Of a stretch of 64,000 nt of DNA, positions 33,391-42,807 are shown one piece after another. The position numbers and the translations under genes are program-made. The stretch is from contig JAJDXE010000015.1 of assembly GCA_022825265.1 (NCBI GenBank), positions 70,468 through 134,467 on the forward strand, given 5' to 3'. This stretch comes from Dehalococcoidia bacterium. GTDB lineage: Bacteria; Chloroflexota; Dehalococcoidia; Bin125. Each line of letters begins with the position of its first letter. Position 1 is the first letter of the stretch. The notes beneath the pieces were generated by a model that saw only the letters and a program-made list of their open reading frames with translations, was not told the origin of the DNA and ran no database searches.

Positions 33391-35259
33391 CTAGGGCAGC
33401 ACGACCTCTGGATCTACGTACCAGTCGTTATGGTGCACCTCGAAGTGCAGGTGCGGACCGGTGCTATGCCCGGTGCTGCCGTTGTAGCCAATGATGTCGC
33501 CCCGGCTCACTTCCTGGCCCTGGAACACGTTGAACTCGATCAGATGCGCGTAGGTCGTGCTCCAGCCATCCGCATGCTCAATCTCGACATACCAACCGAG
33601 CCCCAGGAGGGAGTCTCCGCCGACGAACGTGACCACGCCATCGGCCGCCGCCACAATCGGCTCATAGAAATCGAGCGCCAGATCGAGACCCTTGTGCCGG
33701 TAGGAACAGTCCCAACTGCGGCAGAGTCCAAATGGATCGGTCTTCTCTCCATGCGCTGGCCAGACGAACTCGGGCATCGCCAGCGGCAGGATGATCTCCT
33801 GGCCAATCACGATCGCATTGGGGTCGTCGACGCCGTTGGCCGGATCCGCGAGGATCAAGTCGATGTCGACGCCATGCGCGTCGGCGATCCCACGCAGCGT
33901 GTCGCCGGGCTGCACCGTCACCAGCAGTCCTTCACGAATGGGCAAACGCCACGAGCTATCGGCCTCGATCCACTGCCCCTCTCCCAGCCAACCGTGATTT
34001 GCCAACAGCGTATGCGGCGTCACACCCAGCGTCGCGGCAGCGTACTGGACCAGGTCGGCCTCCCAGAGCGTTCGTGTCTCCGAAACGACCGGCGGTTCAA
34101 TCGTGCCGGGCAGATAGAGCAACTGGCCGATGATGACGAGGTCGTTGGGCCGGTCCGGATTCAGCTCACGCAACTGATCCATCGTCAGGTCGTGTTTTGC
34201 GGCGATGCCCTGGAAAGTGTCATCGATTTGCACGCGATAGCTGCGTCGCCGCACCTCGACGGCCGGAGCCGTGCCGGGCGCGGCGTCGGGCGATGGGCCG
34301 GTCCAGGGCACGGTCAGCCGCTGACCGATGCGGATGAGGTTCAGATTGGCGCCCTCGTTGAGTTGTCGCAGATCCGACAGGCTGATGCCGTAGCGCTCGG
34401 CGATTCGCGAGGCATAGTCGCCGAGCCGGACGGTGTACGTGTCGGTCAGGACACCCCATGCTTCAGACGGATCAAGCGCCGGAACCAGGTAATCGGGTAC
34501 AGGAATGAGCAAGCTATCCCCGGGGTGGATCAGAGAGTCGGGGGCGAGATCGTTATAGCTCAGCAGCTCCTGGAGAGGAATGTTGTGCTCGTCGGCGATT
34601 GACTGGAGCCAGTCTCCATACTCAACGACGTAGGTAGTCGTGCGTTTTGGCAATGAAATCACGGACGGGGCCACCGTGCCGGCCGTCAATGCGCGATTGC
34701 CCGCTCCAGTCTCGGCCGAGCCGGATGTTGAAGCATCCCCGCTTGAGGATTTCGATGTGCAGGGAACGATGAGTATCGCATTCACGTACAGCAAATCAGG
34801 GTTGATGCCCGGGTTGAGTTCGGTCATGAACGCGGTATCGATCCCATAGTTGAGCGCGATTCCGCTCAGGTACTCACCCTGCTGGACCGTGTGGCTGCAT
34901 CCTCCAGGCGGATTGGTGGGCACGTTGCCCGCTTGGTTGCTCGGCGAGGTCGGCTCAGGCTCCGAGGCTGCCACTGTCCCGCAACCGTTGTCCGCATTGG
35001 CCGGAATCGTGAGTCGCTGGCCGCCGAAGATATGGTCCGGATTCTCGAGTCCATTCAATGCCACCAGGACCGACTGGCTGACGTTGAGGCAGGTCGCAAT
35101 GCCGGACAAACTGTCGCCTGGCTGAACCTCGTAAGTGTCGGCGGACGCCCGATCCCAGCCCCACGTACCTAATGTACCTGATGTACCTGCTCCGGCGCCG
35201 ATCAGCCCGAAGGCAACGACCAGTGGAACCAGCATCAGTAATCGTCTGAAGCGGCGCAT
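33391..35259 (-). CDS. Secreted LysM-repeat protein with C-terminal M23 metallopeptidase domain
   Basis: A 622-residue exported peptidoglycan-directed protein. After a signal segment (about 1-40) come six clear LysM repeats (YEVQPGDSLSGIA, HTVQQGEYLSGIA, YVVEYGDWLQSIA, YTVRLGDYASRIA, YRVQIDDTFQGIA, VTVQPGDTLRGIA) and a decayed one before the last. The C-terminal M23 domain (about 500-622) has the zinc ligands H522 and D526 (RHKGLDLA) and H605 in PHLHFEVH, with H603 also present. It would bind and cut cell-wall peptides. The convergent partner gene is 20 bases away. The start follows a 150-base gap shared with the divergent enoyl-CoA hydratase. Confidence 0.93.
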   Translation of the reverse strand: MRRFRRLLMLVPLVVAFGLIGAGAGTSGTLGTWGWDRASADTYEVQPGDSLSGIATCLNVSQSVLVALNGLENPDHIFGGQRLTIPANADNGCGTVAASEPEPTSPSNQAGNVPTNPPGGCSHTVQQGEYLSGIALNYGIDTAFMTELNPGINPDLLYVNAILIVPCTSKSSSGDASTSGSAETGAGNRALTAGTVAPSVISLPKRTTTYVVEYGDWLQSIADEHNIPLQELLSYNDLAPDSLIHPGDSLLIPVPDYLVPALDPSEAWGVLTDTYTVRLGDYASRIAERYGISLSDLRQLNEGANLNLIRIGQRLTVPWTGPSPDAAPGTAPAVEVRRRSYRVQIDDTFQGIAAKHDLTMDQLRELNPDRPNDLVIIGQLLYLPGTIEPPVVSETRTLWEADLVQYAAATLGVTPHTLLANHGWLGEGQWIEADSSWRLPIREGLLVTVQPGDTLRGIADAHGVDIDLILADPANGVDDPNAIVIGQEIILPLAMPEFVWPAHGEKTDPFGLCRSWDCSYRHKGLDLALDFYEPIVAAADGVVTFVGGDSLLGLGWYVEIEHADGWSTTYAHLIEFNVFQGQEVSRGDIIGYNGSTGHSTGPHLHFEVHHNDWYVDPEVVLP

Positions 35260-35412
35260 ATGTCACTCTATGCACCGATGCAGGAGGATCGAAGCCGCGC
35301 AGTGTCAAACCAGTGATAACTTCCCTCCTAGTGACGTAATGCGTCCTGTACGGCGAACCAGAGGGAACGGCGACCAGATAAGGCCGGACAACCAGCAGGA
35401 ACGGACAGGCAG

Positions 35413-36201
35413 ATGAGCTACGAACTGATCGAGGTTGAGCAGCGCGGCCCCGTCGGCGTGATCAAGAAGAACCGCCCGGAGAAGCTCAACGCCTGGAGCC
35501 GGGCCATGGCGGCCGAAGAGAAGGACGCCGTTACGAACTTCAACAACGACCCCGAGGTCGCCGCAATCGTCTTTGCCGGCAATGGCCGCGCCTATTGCGC
35601 CGGGCTCGACCTCCAGCAGCAGCAAGAGGACGTCAAGACCGGTGATGCATCCCGCCGCGCCGGTGAGGCCGACGATCATGACGAGACCTGGACCGACTTC
35701 TGCACCGAGAGCAAGCCGATCATCGCGGCCGTCCACGGCTACGCCGTCGGCGTCGGCGTGACCACCATTCTGCCGTTCGATTTCCGCATCGCCGGTGAAA
35801 GCGCGCAGTTCGGCTTCCGATTCGTCAAGATGGGCCTGCTGCCCGAGGCTGCGTCCACCACGCTGCTGCCCAGGCTGATCGGCGTCGGCCGCTCCCTGGA
35901 CTGGTGCCTGACCGGCCGCTTCATCGGGGCGCAGGAAGCGCTCGAGGCCGGGCTGGTGCGGGACGTCGCGCCCGACGACGAGCTGCTCGACCGCGCAGTC
36001 GCGCTCGGCGAAGAGCTGGCTGAGAATCCCGACTCGATTATGCGCCGAGTGAAATCGCTGTTTTCGCAAAATCAACTGGAAACCAACATCGGCCTCGTGC
36101 AACGACGCGAAGGCGAGGCGCTAGAGTGGGCGATGCAGACACCGGAGCATGCGGAAGCGATCGCCGCGTTTCTTGAGAAGCGGCCCGCGAAATTCCGCTA
36201 A
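35413..36201 (+). CDS. Enoyl-CoA hydratase/isomerase family protein
   Basis: A 262-residue crotonase-fold enzyme. It has RPEKLNAWS near the N-terminus, the oxyanion-hole loop AYCAGLDLQQ, KPIIAAVHGYAVGVG and the active-site region MGLLPEAAST with Glu in the position of Glu164 of rat hydratase; the other catalytic Glu (Glu144 position) reads Gly/Val here, so isomerase or another crotonase activity is as likely as hydration. ALEAGLVRDV is typical of the family. An insert (QQQQEDVKTGDASRRAGEAD) follows the oxyanion loop. A GGACAGGCAG stretch precedes ATG. Confidence 0.9.
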   Translation: MSYELIEVEQRGPVGVIKKNRPEKLNAWSRAMAAEEKDAVTNFNNDPEVAAIVFAGNGRAYCAGLDLQQQQEDVKTGDASRRAGEADDHDETWTDFCTESKPIIAAVHGYAVGVGVTTILPFDFRIAGESAQFGFRFVKMGLLPEAASTTLLPRLIGVGRSLDWCLTGRFIGAQEALEAGLVRDVAPDDELLDRAVALGEELAENPDSIMRRVKSLFSQNQLETNIGLVQRREGEALEWAMQTPEHAEAIAAFLEKRPAKFR

Positions 36202-36255
36202 GCGACGCGCCTTTGGGCAACCTATGCGGCGGGGCGACTCGGTTGGGAGACCGGG

Positions 36256-37461
36256 ATGTCCCTGCAAGAAGCCGCCTCGTCGGGTTCATTCAACCCCCGA
36301 GCGGCGCAATCAACTGACCCACAGCCGTCAGACGGACCGTTCGCCGCCCCGGGCGTCGACACCGCCGTCGATCAGGCGGCGGCCGAAGCTGCCTCGCCAT
36401 TCGGCTCGACCTACGATTACTCGCCCGGCGCCGATGAGGCGCTCAGCGACGGGTCGGGACCCGACATGCGGGCTACCCGTCGGCGTGCATGGACGGTCGT
36501 CGGTCTCGCGATCGTGATTCCAGCCGCCGTCGCCGGCGTGATCGCCTGGCAACTCTTCGGCGCCGACAGCGAGCCCGCGCCGACCGTGACCAGGGTCACG
36601 ACGACCCCTGCCGAGCCGGTTGCTCGCCAGGTGCAGAGCGCTACAACCGCGACGGTCCAGTCGAGCGCTACGGCCGAGACGACCACCGAAACCACCACCG
36701 TCGCTGCCGCGACGACATCGACAACAGAGGTCACCACGGCATCGGCAGCGACCGACGCTGAGGCCACCGAAACGGCTGCCGTCGCAGCAGAGGCGGAAGT
36801 CGATCTGGCATCACTCGACCCTGCCGCCCGCCTCGCCGCCTGGACTGACATCGAGACGATCCAGGTCCTGCCGGGCGAGACGCTCTGGCTGATCGCCCAG
36901 AACTACGGCACGACGATCTCAGCGATCGCCACGCTGAACGGCATCACCGACCCTCAGACCCTGAGCATCGGACAACAACTCGTCATCCCGGTTGGCTTCG
37001 CTGAAGAGATCGTCGAGACGGCTCCAGCGCTGACTGCGGAGAGCGGCTCAACCGTCGAGACTGATGGCTCAGTGGCCATTACCGCGACTGCCACCGTGAC
37101 CTCGGGCCCCGCGTTGACCGACGATCTCGCGAACTGGCACACCATCGCGCCGGTGCTGATCGAAGACGGCGACAGCCTCGAGGCCATCGCCGTTGCCAAC
37201 AACACCTCGGTCGGGGCGATCATGGCGCTGAACGGCCTGAGCGACCCGAACCTGATCTTCGTCGGCGTCGAGTTGCTCGTCCCCGTCGGCTACCAGGGCG
37301 ACATCGCGATTCCTGAGGTCAGCGTGCAACCGGTGCAGCAAGTCAGCACCGACGGCGGCACGGTGGAAGCCGTCGAGCAGACTGCCGCCACCGACGATCT
37401 GATGGAAGAGGAAGCTACCGGCGCAAGCACCGGTGAAGAGGAAGACCTGATGGAGGAGTAA
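36256..37461 (+). CDS. Membrane-anchored protein with two LysM domains
   Basis: A 401-residue protein: a disordered cytoplasmic N-terminus (1-75), basic stop RATRRR, one membrane helix (about 80-100), a Thr/Ala-rich extracellular linker (TTTETTTVAAATT), then two LysM modules (IQVLPGETLWLIAQNYGT with INP-like end QQLVIPV, and VLIEDGDSLEAIAVANNT ending ELLVPV), and an acidic tail (EEEDLMEE). It probably binds peptidoglycan. No enzyme domain is seen. GGGAG lies upstream of ATG. A strong terminator follows at 37484. Confidence 0.88.
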   Translation: MSLQEAASSGSFNPRAAQSTDPQPSDGPFAAPGVDTAVDQAAAEAASPFGSTYDYSPGADEALSDGSGPDMRATRRRAWTVVGLAIVIPAAVAGVIAWQLFGADSEPAPTVTRVTTTPAEPVARQVQSATTATVQSSATAETTTETTTVAAATTSTTEVTTASAATDAEATETAAVAAEAEVDLASLDPAARLAAWTDIETIQVLPGETLWLIAQNYGTTISAIATLNGITDPQTLSIGQQLVIPVGFAEEIVETAPALTAESGSTVETDGSVAITATATVTSGPALTDDLANWHTIAPVLIEDGDSLEAIAVANNTSVGAIMALNGLSDPNLIFVGVELLVPVGYQGDIAIPEVSVQPVQQVSTDGGTVEAVEQTAATDDLMEEEATGASTGEEEDLMEE

Positions 37462-37483
37462 TCCTCCCCAGCACGGACACGTG

Positions 37484-37534
37484 AAACGCGCCCCGGCGCG
37501 TTCGCCGCGAGGCGAACAGACGGGGCGCGTTTGT
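37484..37534. terminator. Nested hairpin bidirectional terminator
   Basis: AAACGCGCCCCG (37484-37495) pairs perfectly with CGGGGCGCGTTT (37521-37532); inside it GTTCGCC pairs with GGCGAAC around GCGA. T-rich on the plus side and A-rich on the minus side, between convergent genes. Confidence 0.7.
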
Positions 37535-37553
37535 ATCTCCGAGAGTTGCGCAG

Positions 37554-37946
37554 CTAGTCTTTCGCGTCGGGAGTGACGTTGCGCTCGGTAAAGCGCCACT
37601 GGCCGCCGACCTTGCGCAGCTTGTCGTCGTAGCGGCCGGTCACAATGCTGCTGCCGCCGTCCTTGGTCTGAATCAGGTTCAGATAGCAACTGTGGGTCGC
37701 CTCGTCGCCATCACCGTCAACCACGTGGTTGTTCGTCCAGTGCCGAGCGCCCGCCATGTTCGTGCCGAAGCCGCCCGCGAACTGAGCCAGCGCCTCGTGA
37801 CCAGTGACCGGACTCGGTCCGCCGTTGAAGACACCGTCTTCCGTGAACGTGCCGGCCCAGGCCTCCGGGTCGCTGTAGTCAATCGCGTGGTTGTAGCGAG
37901 CTGCGAGTTGCAGGATCTCCAGAGTGTCTGCTGTTTCCAATGCCAT
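37554..37946 (-). CDS. SnoaL/NTF2-like domain protein
   Basis: A 130-residue protein with the cystatin-like alpha+beta barrel pattern of SnoaL-like proteins: helix ILQLAARYNHAIDYSDPEAWAG with FTEDGVF (typical), GHEALAQF, RHWTNNHVVDGDGDEAT, and GRYDDKLRKVGGQWRFTERN. The family includes small ring-cyclases, hydratases and scytalone-dehydratase-like enzymes; the His in RHW and Asp in the first helix region are candidates for catalysis. Substrate unknown. The next gene upstream ends 14 bases before this start, so both are likely one transcript. Confidence 0.88.
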   Translation of the reverse strand: MALETADTLEILQLAARYNHAIDYSDPEAWAGTFTEDGVFNGGPSPVTGHEALAQFAGGFGTNMAGARHWTNNHVVDGDGDEATHSCYLNLIQTKDGGSSIVTGRYDDKLRKVGGQWRFTERNVTPDAKD

Positions 37947-37960
37947 CTCGGTTCCTTCCG

Positions 37961-38233
37961 CTAGGTGGTGTCGTTGGTCTCCGTGTCCTCGGGCAGGATA
38001 GCGAGGTCTCGCGCCACCTGGTCAACGGAACGATGCACGCCATGCTCAAACAAGAGAAGCGTGACAAGGTTCAGGGTCGGCGGCAAGTCGTCGACATACC
38101 GCGCTTGAACCCATGAAGCCTGCGCTGACGCATCCGCCTCGACAGGAAACTCCGATCTCAGAGCTTCAACTCTGTCGAGCAGGGCAGGCAGCCGTTCAGC
38201 TTCCTCCGCAGATAGTCGAACTCGTGGCGGCAT
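37961..38233 (-). CDS. Small protein of unknown function
   Basis: A 90-residue protein beginning MPPRVRLSAEEAERLPALLD. It is mainly helical and acidic with a TLLLFEHGVHRSVDQVARDL segment. No known motif. I prefer ATG 38233 to the upstream in-frame start because the extra 43 residues are basic, low in helix propensity and would run into the divergent CoA transferase region. It sits just upstream of the SnoaL-like gene on the same strand. Confidence 0.6.
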   Translation of the reverse strand: MPPRVRLSAEEAERLPALLDRVEALRSEFPVEADASAQASWVQARYVDDLPPTLNLVTLLLFEHGVHRSVDQVARDLAILPEDTETNDTT

Positions 38234-38308
38234 GGAGCAAAGGTATCCTGCCGTTGTACGGCGAGCGCAACGCCATCGAGGCGACGGGAATCGACAAGGG
38301 TATCGACT

Positions 38309-39493
38309 ATGCAGGGACCCCTGGACGGCTACCGAATCCTCGATTTCACGCGCTACCAGCAAGGCCCCTACGCCACCGTGATGCTCTCCGACCTGGGAGC
38401 AGAGATCTGGAAGATCGAGCCACCCGGCGGCGACCCGGGCCGCGCCTCCGATCTGTCAGGCGACGGCTTCTCGCGCTACTTCGAGGCCCACGACCGCGGC
38501 AAGCGCTCGATCGTCCTCAACCTGCGCGATCCGGCCGCCGTCGACGCCGCGCTGCGGATGGCAGAACGCTGCGACGGTGTGATCGACAACTACCGACCCG
38601 GCGTCATGGACCGGCTCGGGCTCAGCTATGAGAAGCTCCGCGAGCGCAACCCGAAGATCGTGATGGTCTCCGCGTCCGCCTTTGGCGCCGATGGACCGCA
38701 GGCCGGCGAACCCGGCTACGACGTGATCGGCCAGGCCACCGGCGGTGTGATGACCCTTCAGGCGCTCGGGCCCGAGGAAGAGCCGAGGACGCTGCCGGGC
38801 GGCTTCGCCGACCAGGTCGGCGCGATGCAGGCCTGCATCGCCATGCTGGCCGGACTGATCGCGGCCAAGGACTCGGGACAGGGGCAGCAGGTCGATGTCT
38901 CGCTGCTCGGCTCGCAGATCGCGCTGCAATCCGTCTACATCACCGGCTACCTCAAGGACGGTCAACAGCCCCACATGCGTCGCCGGCGGATGCCGACCTT
39001 CACCTTCTACCAAGCCGCCGACGGCCGTTGGCTGGTCATCGGCGTGGTCGACCCCAGGAACTGGCGATCGCTCTGTGGAATGATGGGTCACCCCGAGTGG
39101 GAGAGCGACGAGCGCTTCGCGACGGCCCCAGCCAGGATGAAGCACACCGACGACCTCGAATCTCTCCTCGAAGATTGTTTCGCAACCGCCGATCGAGACG
39201 AATGGCTGCGCCGCCTGCGTGAAGCCGACATACCCTCGGCCCCGGTCAACAGCTACGCAGATGTCGAGGCCTCCGAACAGGTCTGGGCCAACGGCTATCT
39301 GACGGAGATTGAAGATCCGCGGTTTGGCGCCCGCCGCGTCACCGGTCTGCCCTGGAGCTTCTCGGACACGCCGGGCGCCGTGCAGGGTCGGGCGCCGGAA
39401 CTGAATGCCGATGCCGACTCGATTCTGGCCGAGTGCGGCTATAGCGTTGATGAAATCCTGCAGCTCCGCTCCTGCGGTGCCTTGCCGGCCTAG
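38309..39493 (+). CDS. CaiB/BaiF family III CoA transferase
   Basis: A 394-residue family III CoA transferase. It has DGYRILDFTRYQQGPYATVMLSDLGAEIWKIE (N-terminal signature), HDRGKRSIVLNLRD, the catalytic Asp in PGYDVIGQATGG, and the C-terminal SAPVNSYADVEASEQVWANG. It is a distant paralogue of the transferase at 9757. It transfers CoA between organic acids; the acid is unknown. The next gene (tldD) starts 19 bases downstream, but there is no functional link I can see. Confidence 0.9.
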   Translation: MQGPLDGYRILDFTRYQQGPYATVMLSDLGAEIWKIEPPGGDPGRASDLSGDGFSRYFEAHDRGKRSIVLNLRDPAAVDAALRMAERCDGVIDNYRPGVMDRLGLSYEKLRERNPKIVMVSASAFGADGPQAGEPGYDVIGQATGGVMTLQALGPEEEPRTLPGGFADQVGAMQACIAMLAGLIAAKDSGQGQQVDVSLLGSQIALQSVYITGYLKDGQQPHMRRRRMPTFTFYQAADGRWLVIGVVDPRNWRSLCGMMGHPEWESDERFATAPARMKHTDDLESLLEDCFATADRDEWLRRLREADIPSAPVNSYADVEASEQVWANGYLTEIEDPRFGARRVTGLPWSFSDTPGAVQGRAPELNADADSILAECGYSVDEILQLRSCGALPA

Positions 39494-39512
39494 ACACTGG
39501 AAAGTCCTCCCG

Positions 39513-40979
39513 ATGAGCGACACGCCAGCCGACGTAATCGGCTTCTACTCCACCCAACTCGGCGTTGACGAAGCCGCGGCCGAGTCAGTTCTGGCCTCCG
39601 CTCTCGGACGCGGAGGATCGTTCGCCGAGCTCTACTTCGAGCACAAACGCTCCGGCTCGCTCAGCTTCGAAGATCAACAAGTCAAGTCGACCCAGGCCTC
39701 GCTCTCGCAAGGCGTCGGTATCCGAGTCGTCGAGGGCGACGCGATCGGCTACGCCTACACCGAGGACCTCTCGCTCGACGCGATGCGCCGCGCCGCTGCG
39801 ACCGCCGCCCAGATCGCGCACGGCACCGCCGACACCGATCCAGTTGATGTCACTGCCGAGTCTTATCCCGCAGATCGCTACGCGATCGCCACACCCAGCA
39901 CATCCACGCCGTTGTCCGACAAGGTCGAACTGTTGCGCCGCGCCGACGATGCGGCGCGCGCCTACCACTCCACCATCGCCCGAGTCGACGCATCCATGGT
40001 CGACGAAGAGAAGCGCGTCCTGATCGTCCGTAGCGACGGTCGCATGGTCGCCGACTACCAGCCGCTGCTCAGGTTCAACGTCTCCTGCCTGTCCGAGTCG
40101 GAAGGCGAGCGCCGCAATGCCCGCTGGGGCGGAGGCGGACGCATGGGCATGGCCTATTTCGACGACCATTCGCCGGAGTCGCTCGCCGAAGAAGCCGCCC
40201 GGCAGGCAGTGCTGCAGCAAGAAGCGCGCGAAGCCCCGGCCGGCACGTTCCCGGTCGTGCTTGCCGCCGGCGACTCCGGCATTTTGTTGCACGAGGCGGT
40301 CGGTCACGGTCTCGAGGCTGACTTCAACCGCAAGGAGACCTCCAACTATTCAAACCGGATCGGCCAGTCGGTCGCCTCCGAGCTGGTCACCGTGATCGAC
40401 GACGCGACGCTCAATCTCTCCCGCGGCTCGGTCAACATCGACGACGAGGGCGAGGTCGCCGGACACAACCTGCTGATCGAGAACGGCCAGCTCGCCGCGT
40501 ACATGCAGGACCGCATCTCCTCGGACCACTACGGCGTGGCGCCCTCCGGCAACGGACGCCGACAGTCGTTCCGCCATGCGCCAATGCCCCGAATGACCAA
40601 CACCTACATGACCGCCGGACTGGACGAGCCCGAAGATCTCATCCGCCGCGTCGAATACGGCATTTTCTGTAAGGCCTTCAGCGGCGGACAGGTCAACATC
40701 ACCAACGGCGACTTCGTCTTTTCCGTCACCGAGGGCTATCTGATCGAGAACGGGCAGATCACCGCACCAATACGCGACGTCAACCTGATCGGCAACGGCC
40801 CCGACGTGCTCTCCAAGGTGACCGGAGTTGGACACGACCTCGAAATGTCGGACGGTCGCTGGACCTGCGGCAAGTCGGGCCAGTCGGTACCGGTCGGAGT
40901 CGGCATTCCGACCGTTCTGGTCTCCGGCATCACCGTCGGCGGAACGCAAATGCGGCCTGGTGCGGGGATGTCGGCCTGA
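39513..40979 (+). CDS. tldD: Metalloprotease TldD
   Basis: A 488-residue subunit of the TldD/TldE zinc protease, which degrades unfolded or leader-cleaved peptides through a narrow chamber. The zinc motif is HEAVGHGLEAD (H260, E261, H265), followed by GxxxFNRKETSNY region and the C-terminal GKSGQSVPVGVGIPTVLVSG. The ATG at 39513 overlaps nothing; the longer frame upstream is the end of the CoA transferase gene. Its stop overlaps the tldE start by one base (TGATG). The pair is normally one operon. Confidence 0.95.
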   Translation: MSDTPADVIGFYSTQLGVDEAAAESVLASALGRGGSFAELYFEHKRSGSLSFEDQQVKSTQASLSQGVGIRVVEGDAIGYAYTEDLSLDAMRRAAATAAQIAHGTADTDPVDVTAESYPADRYAIATPSTSTPLSDKVELLRRADDAARAYHSTIARVDASMVDEEKRVLIVRSDGRMVADYQPLLRFNVSCLSESEGERRNARWGGGGRMGMAYFDDHSPESLAEEAARQAVLQQEAREAPAGTFPVVLAAGDSGILLHEAVGHGLEADFNRKETSNYSNRIGQSVASELVTVIDDATLNLSRGSVNIDDEGEVAGHNLLIENGQLAAYMQDRISSDHYGVAPSGNGRRQSFRHAPMPRMTNTYMTAGLDEPEDLIRRVEYGIFCKAFSGGQVNITNGDFVFSVTEGYLIENGQITAPIRDVNLIGNGPDVLSKVTGVGHDLEMSDGRWTCGKSGQSVPVGVGIPTVLVSGITVGGTQMRPGAGMSA

Positions 40980-42346
40980 TGGCGGAGTCCACGCTCTCCA
41001 CCCAACCGCTCGAGATCGCGGCGCGTCTCCTGGAACTGGCCACGTCTGCCGGCGCCGACCAGGCCGACGCCGTCGCCATGAGCTCGACGAATGCCTCGAC
41101 CACGGTCCGCAAGCAACAGGTCGAGAAGGTCTCGGAGTCCACCGCCCGCTCCGTTGGGCTCCGCGTCATCCTCGACGGCCGACAGGCAACCGTGTCGACC
41201 AGCGATGTCAGCGACGCTGCGCTCGCCGAGACCGCAGCGACGGCGCTCGAACTGGCCCGCGTCTCCGAGCCGGATCCCTACGCCGGACTCGCCGACCCGA
41301 AGGAGCAAGCACGCAACGTGCCCCAGCTTGCCCTCTTCGACGAGCAGATTCCCGATGTCGACGGTGATCATCGCCTGTCCCAGGCCTTGGCCTGTGAAGA
41401 GGCTGCGCTCGGCGCCGACGAGCGCATCGTCAACAGCGGCGGCGCAACATTCAGCACCAACTACAGCACCTTCGCCCTGGTCGACTCCAACGGCTTTGCC
41501 GGCGCCTACGCCGACACCTCAGCTTCGATTTGGGTCGAAGTCATGGCCCAGGAGGAAGACGGCCAGCTGCGCAACGCCGGATGGTCAACATCGGAACGCA
41601 GCTTGCATCGGTTGGACAACCCCGAGGACGTCGGCCGTGAAGCCGCCGCCCGCGCCCTGCGCCAGTTGGGCGCTGCCAAAGCCTCAACCTGCGAGGTCCC
41701 GGTCGTCTGGGAGCCGCGCATGGCCGCCGGGCTCGCAGGAATCGTCGCCGGCGCGGCCAGCGGTGACGCGCTCTACCGACGCGCCACCTTCCTCGCCGAC
41801 CGCCAGCGAACCGAGGTCGCATCCCCGCTGCTCACGATCGTCGACGACGCGACTATGACCAATCGGCTCGGCTCCCGACCCTTCGATGGCGAAGGTGTGC
41901 TTACCCGGAGAAACTCACTGATCGAGCAAGGCGTGTTCCAGGGATTCCTCTTCGATTCTTACAATGCCCGCCGCCTCGACGCAGCCAGCACCGGCTCCGC
42001 CTGGCGAAGCGTCGGCGGTCTACCCCAGATCGGCAGTGGCAACCTCTCGATCGAAGCAGGCGACACGCCGCCTGAGCAGATCATCGCCGAGGTGGACGAC
42101 GGTCTCTACCTGACCACCCTGATGGGCTTCGGAATCAACTACACGACCGGCGACTTCTCCCGCGGAGCTGCCGGCATCTGGATCCGCAACGGTGAACTGG
42201 CCGAACCGGTCCAGGAGATCAACGTCTCGGGCAACCTGCTCGAGATGTTCCAGCGCATCGACGCAGTCGGCAACGACGCCCAGTGGTTCGGAGCGACATC
42301 GGCGCCGACACTCAGAATGTCGAGCATGACCGTCAGCGGCGTCTGA
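40979..42346 (+). CDS. tldE: TldE/PmbA, partner subunit of TldD
   Basis: A 455-residue PmbA/TldE protein. It lacks the HExxxH motif and forms a heterodimer with TldD. Family features are an N-terminal two-layer domain (AARLLELATSAGADQADAVA), VVWEPRMAAGLAGIVAGAASG, LGSRPFDGEGVLTRRNSLIEQGVFQGFL in parts, and the C-terminal GFGINYTTGDFSRGAAGIWI. The TldD/E pair in Escherichia coli processes microcin B17 and other peptides; no RiPP precursor is evident nearby. It converges with the hot-dog gene four bases away. Confidence 0.93.
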   Translation: MAESTLSTQPLEIAARLLELATSAGADQADAVAMSSTNASTTVRKQQVEKVSESTARSVGLRVILDGRQATVSTSDVSDAALAETAATALELARVSEPDPYAGLADPKEQARNVPQLALFDEQIPDVDGDHRLSQALACEEAALGADERIVNSGGATFSTNYSTFALVDSNGFAGAYADTSASIWVEVMAQEEDGQLRNAGWSTSERSLHRLDNPEDVGREAAARALRQLGAAKASTCEVPVVWEPRMAAGLAGIVAGAASGDALYRRATFLADRQRTEVASPLLTIVDDATMTNRLGSRPFDGEGVLTRRNSLIEQGVFQGFLFDSYNARRLDAASTGSAWRSVGGLPQIGSGNLSIEAGDTPPEQIIAEVDDGLYLTTLMGFGINYTTGDFSRGAAGIWIRNGELAEPVQEINVSGNLLEMFQRIDAVGNDAQWFGATSAPTLRMSSMTVSGV

Positions 42347-42349
42347 GCC

Positions 42350-42790
42350 TTACGACTCCACCTCAGGCAGCCGAACGATCGCCGACGAGCGCACGCTACG
42401 GTCGCCTGTCGCCTGCTCGATCCAGAGCTCCAGATTCACGTCCCGACCGCCCTCAACCGCTTCCACTCGCGTGACCTGCCCGCCGATCGTGAACCGGTTG
42501 CCGTGATAGTCGGGGCGACGAAAACCGGACTGCAATCGAACGATCCTGCCATCGGGCTTGGCCAGGCGCCGCAAGTAGCCAAGCAGAAACGCCGACTTGT
42601 ACTCGGCCGGAATCAGCGGTCGTTCAAGGCCGGTGGCTCGGGCAGCCACCGGGTCGAGAAAGATCGGAATCGCAAAGCCGGCCGCGCCGATGAATTTCGC
42701 CACGTCCATGATGTCGGGCGCGAGCGATCGCTCAGGCAGCGCTGTGCCCTCGACCAACTCGCCCAGGTCAACCAATCGCGGCAGCGTCAC
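42350..42790 (-). CDS. MaoC-like hot-dog fold protein
   Basis: A 146-residue single hot-dog domain protein, third and last gene of a three-gene hot-dog cluster. It has an opening VDLGELVEGTALPERSLAPD, a helix with FLDPVAARATGLERPLIPAEY (typical acyl-binding part), and strands RPDYHGNRFTIGGQVTRVEA. The classical D-x-x-x-x-H dehydratase pair of MaoC is not complete, so it is likely a non-catalytic or partner subunit. GTG start, with no clear Shine-Dalgarno. Confidence 0.8.
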   Translation of the reverse strand: MTLPRLVDLGELVEGTALPERSLAPDIMDVAKFIGAAGFAIPIFLDPVAARATGLERPLIPAEYKSAFLLGYLRRLAKPDGRIVRLQSGFRRPDYHGNRFTIGGQVTRVEAVEGGRDVNLELWIEQATGDRSVRSSAIVRLPEVES

Positions 42791-42807
42791 AACAGAAGTG
42801 GTCGGCT

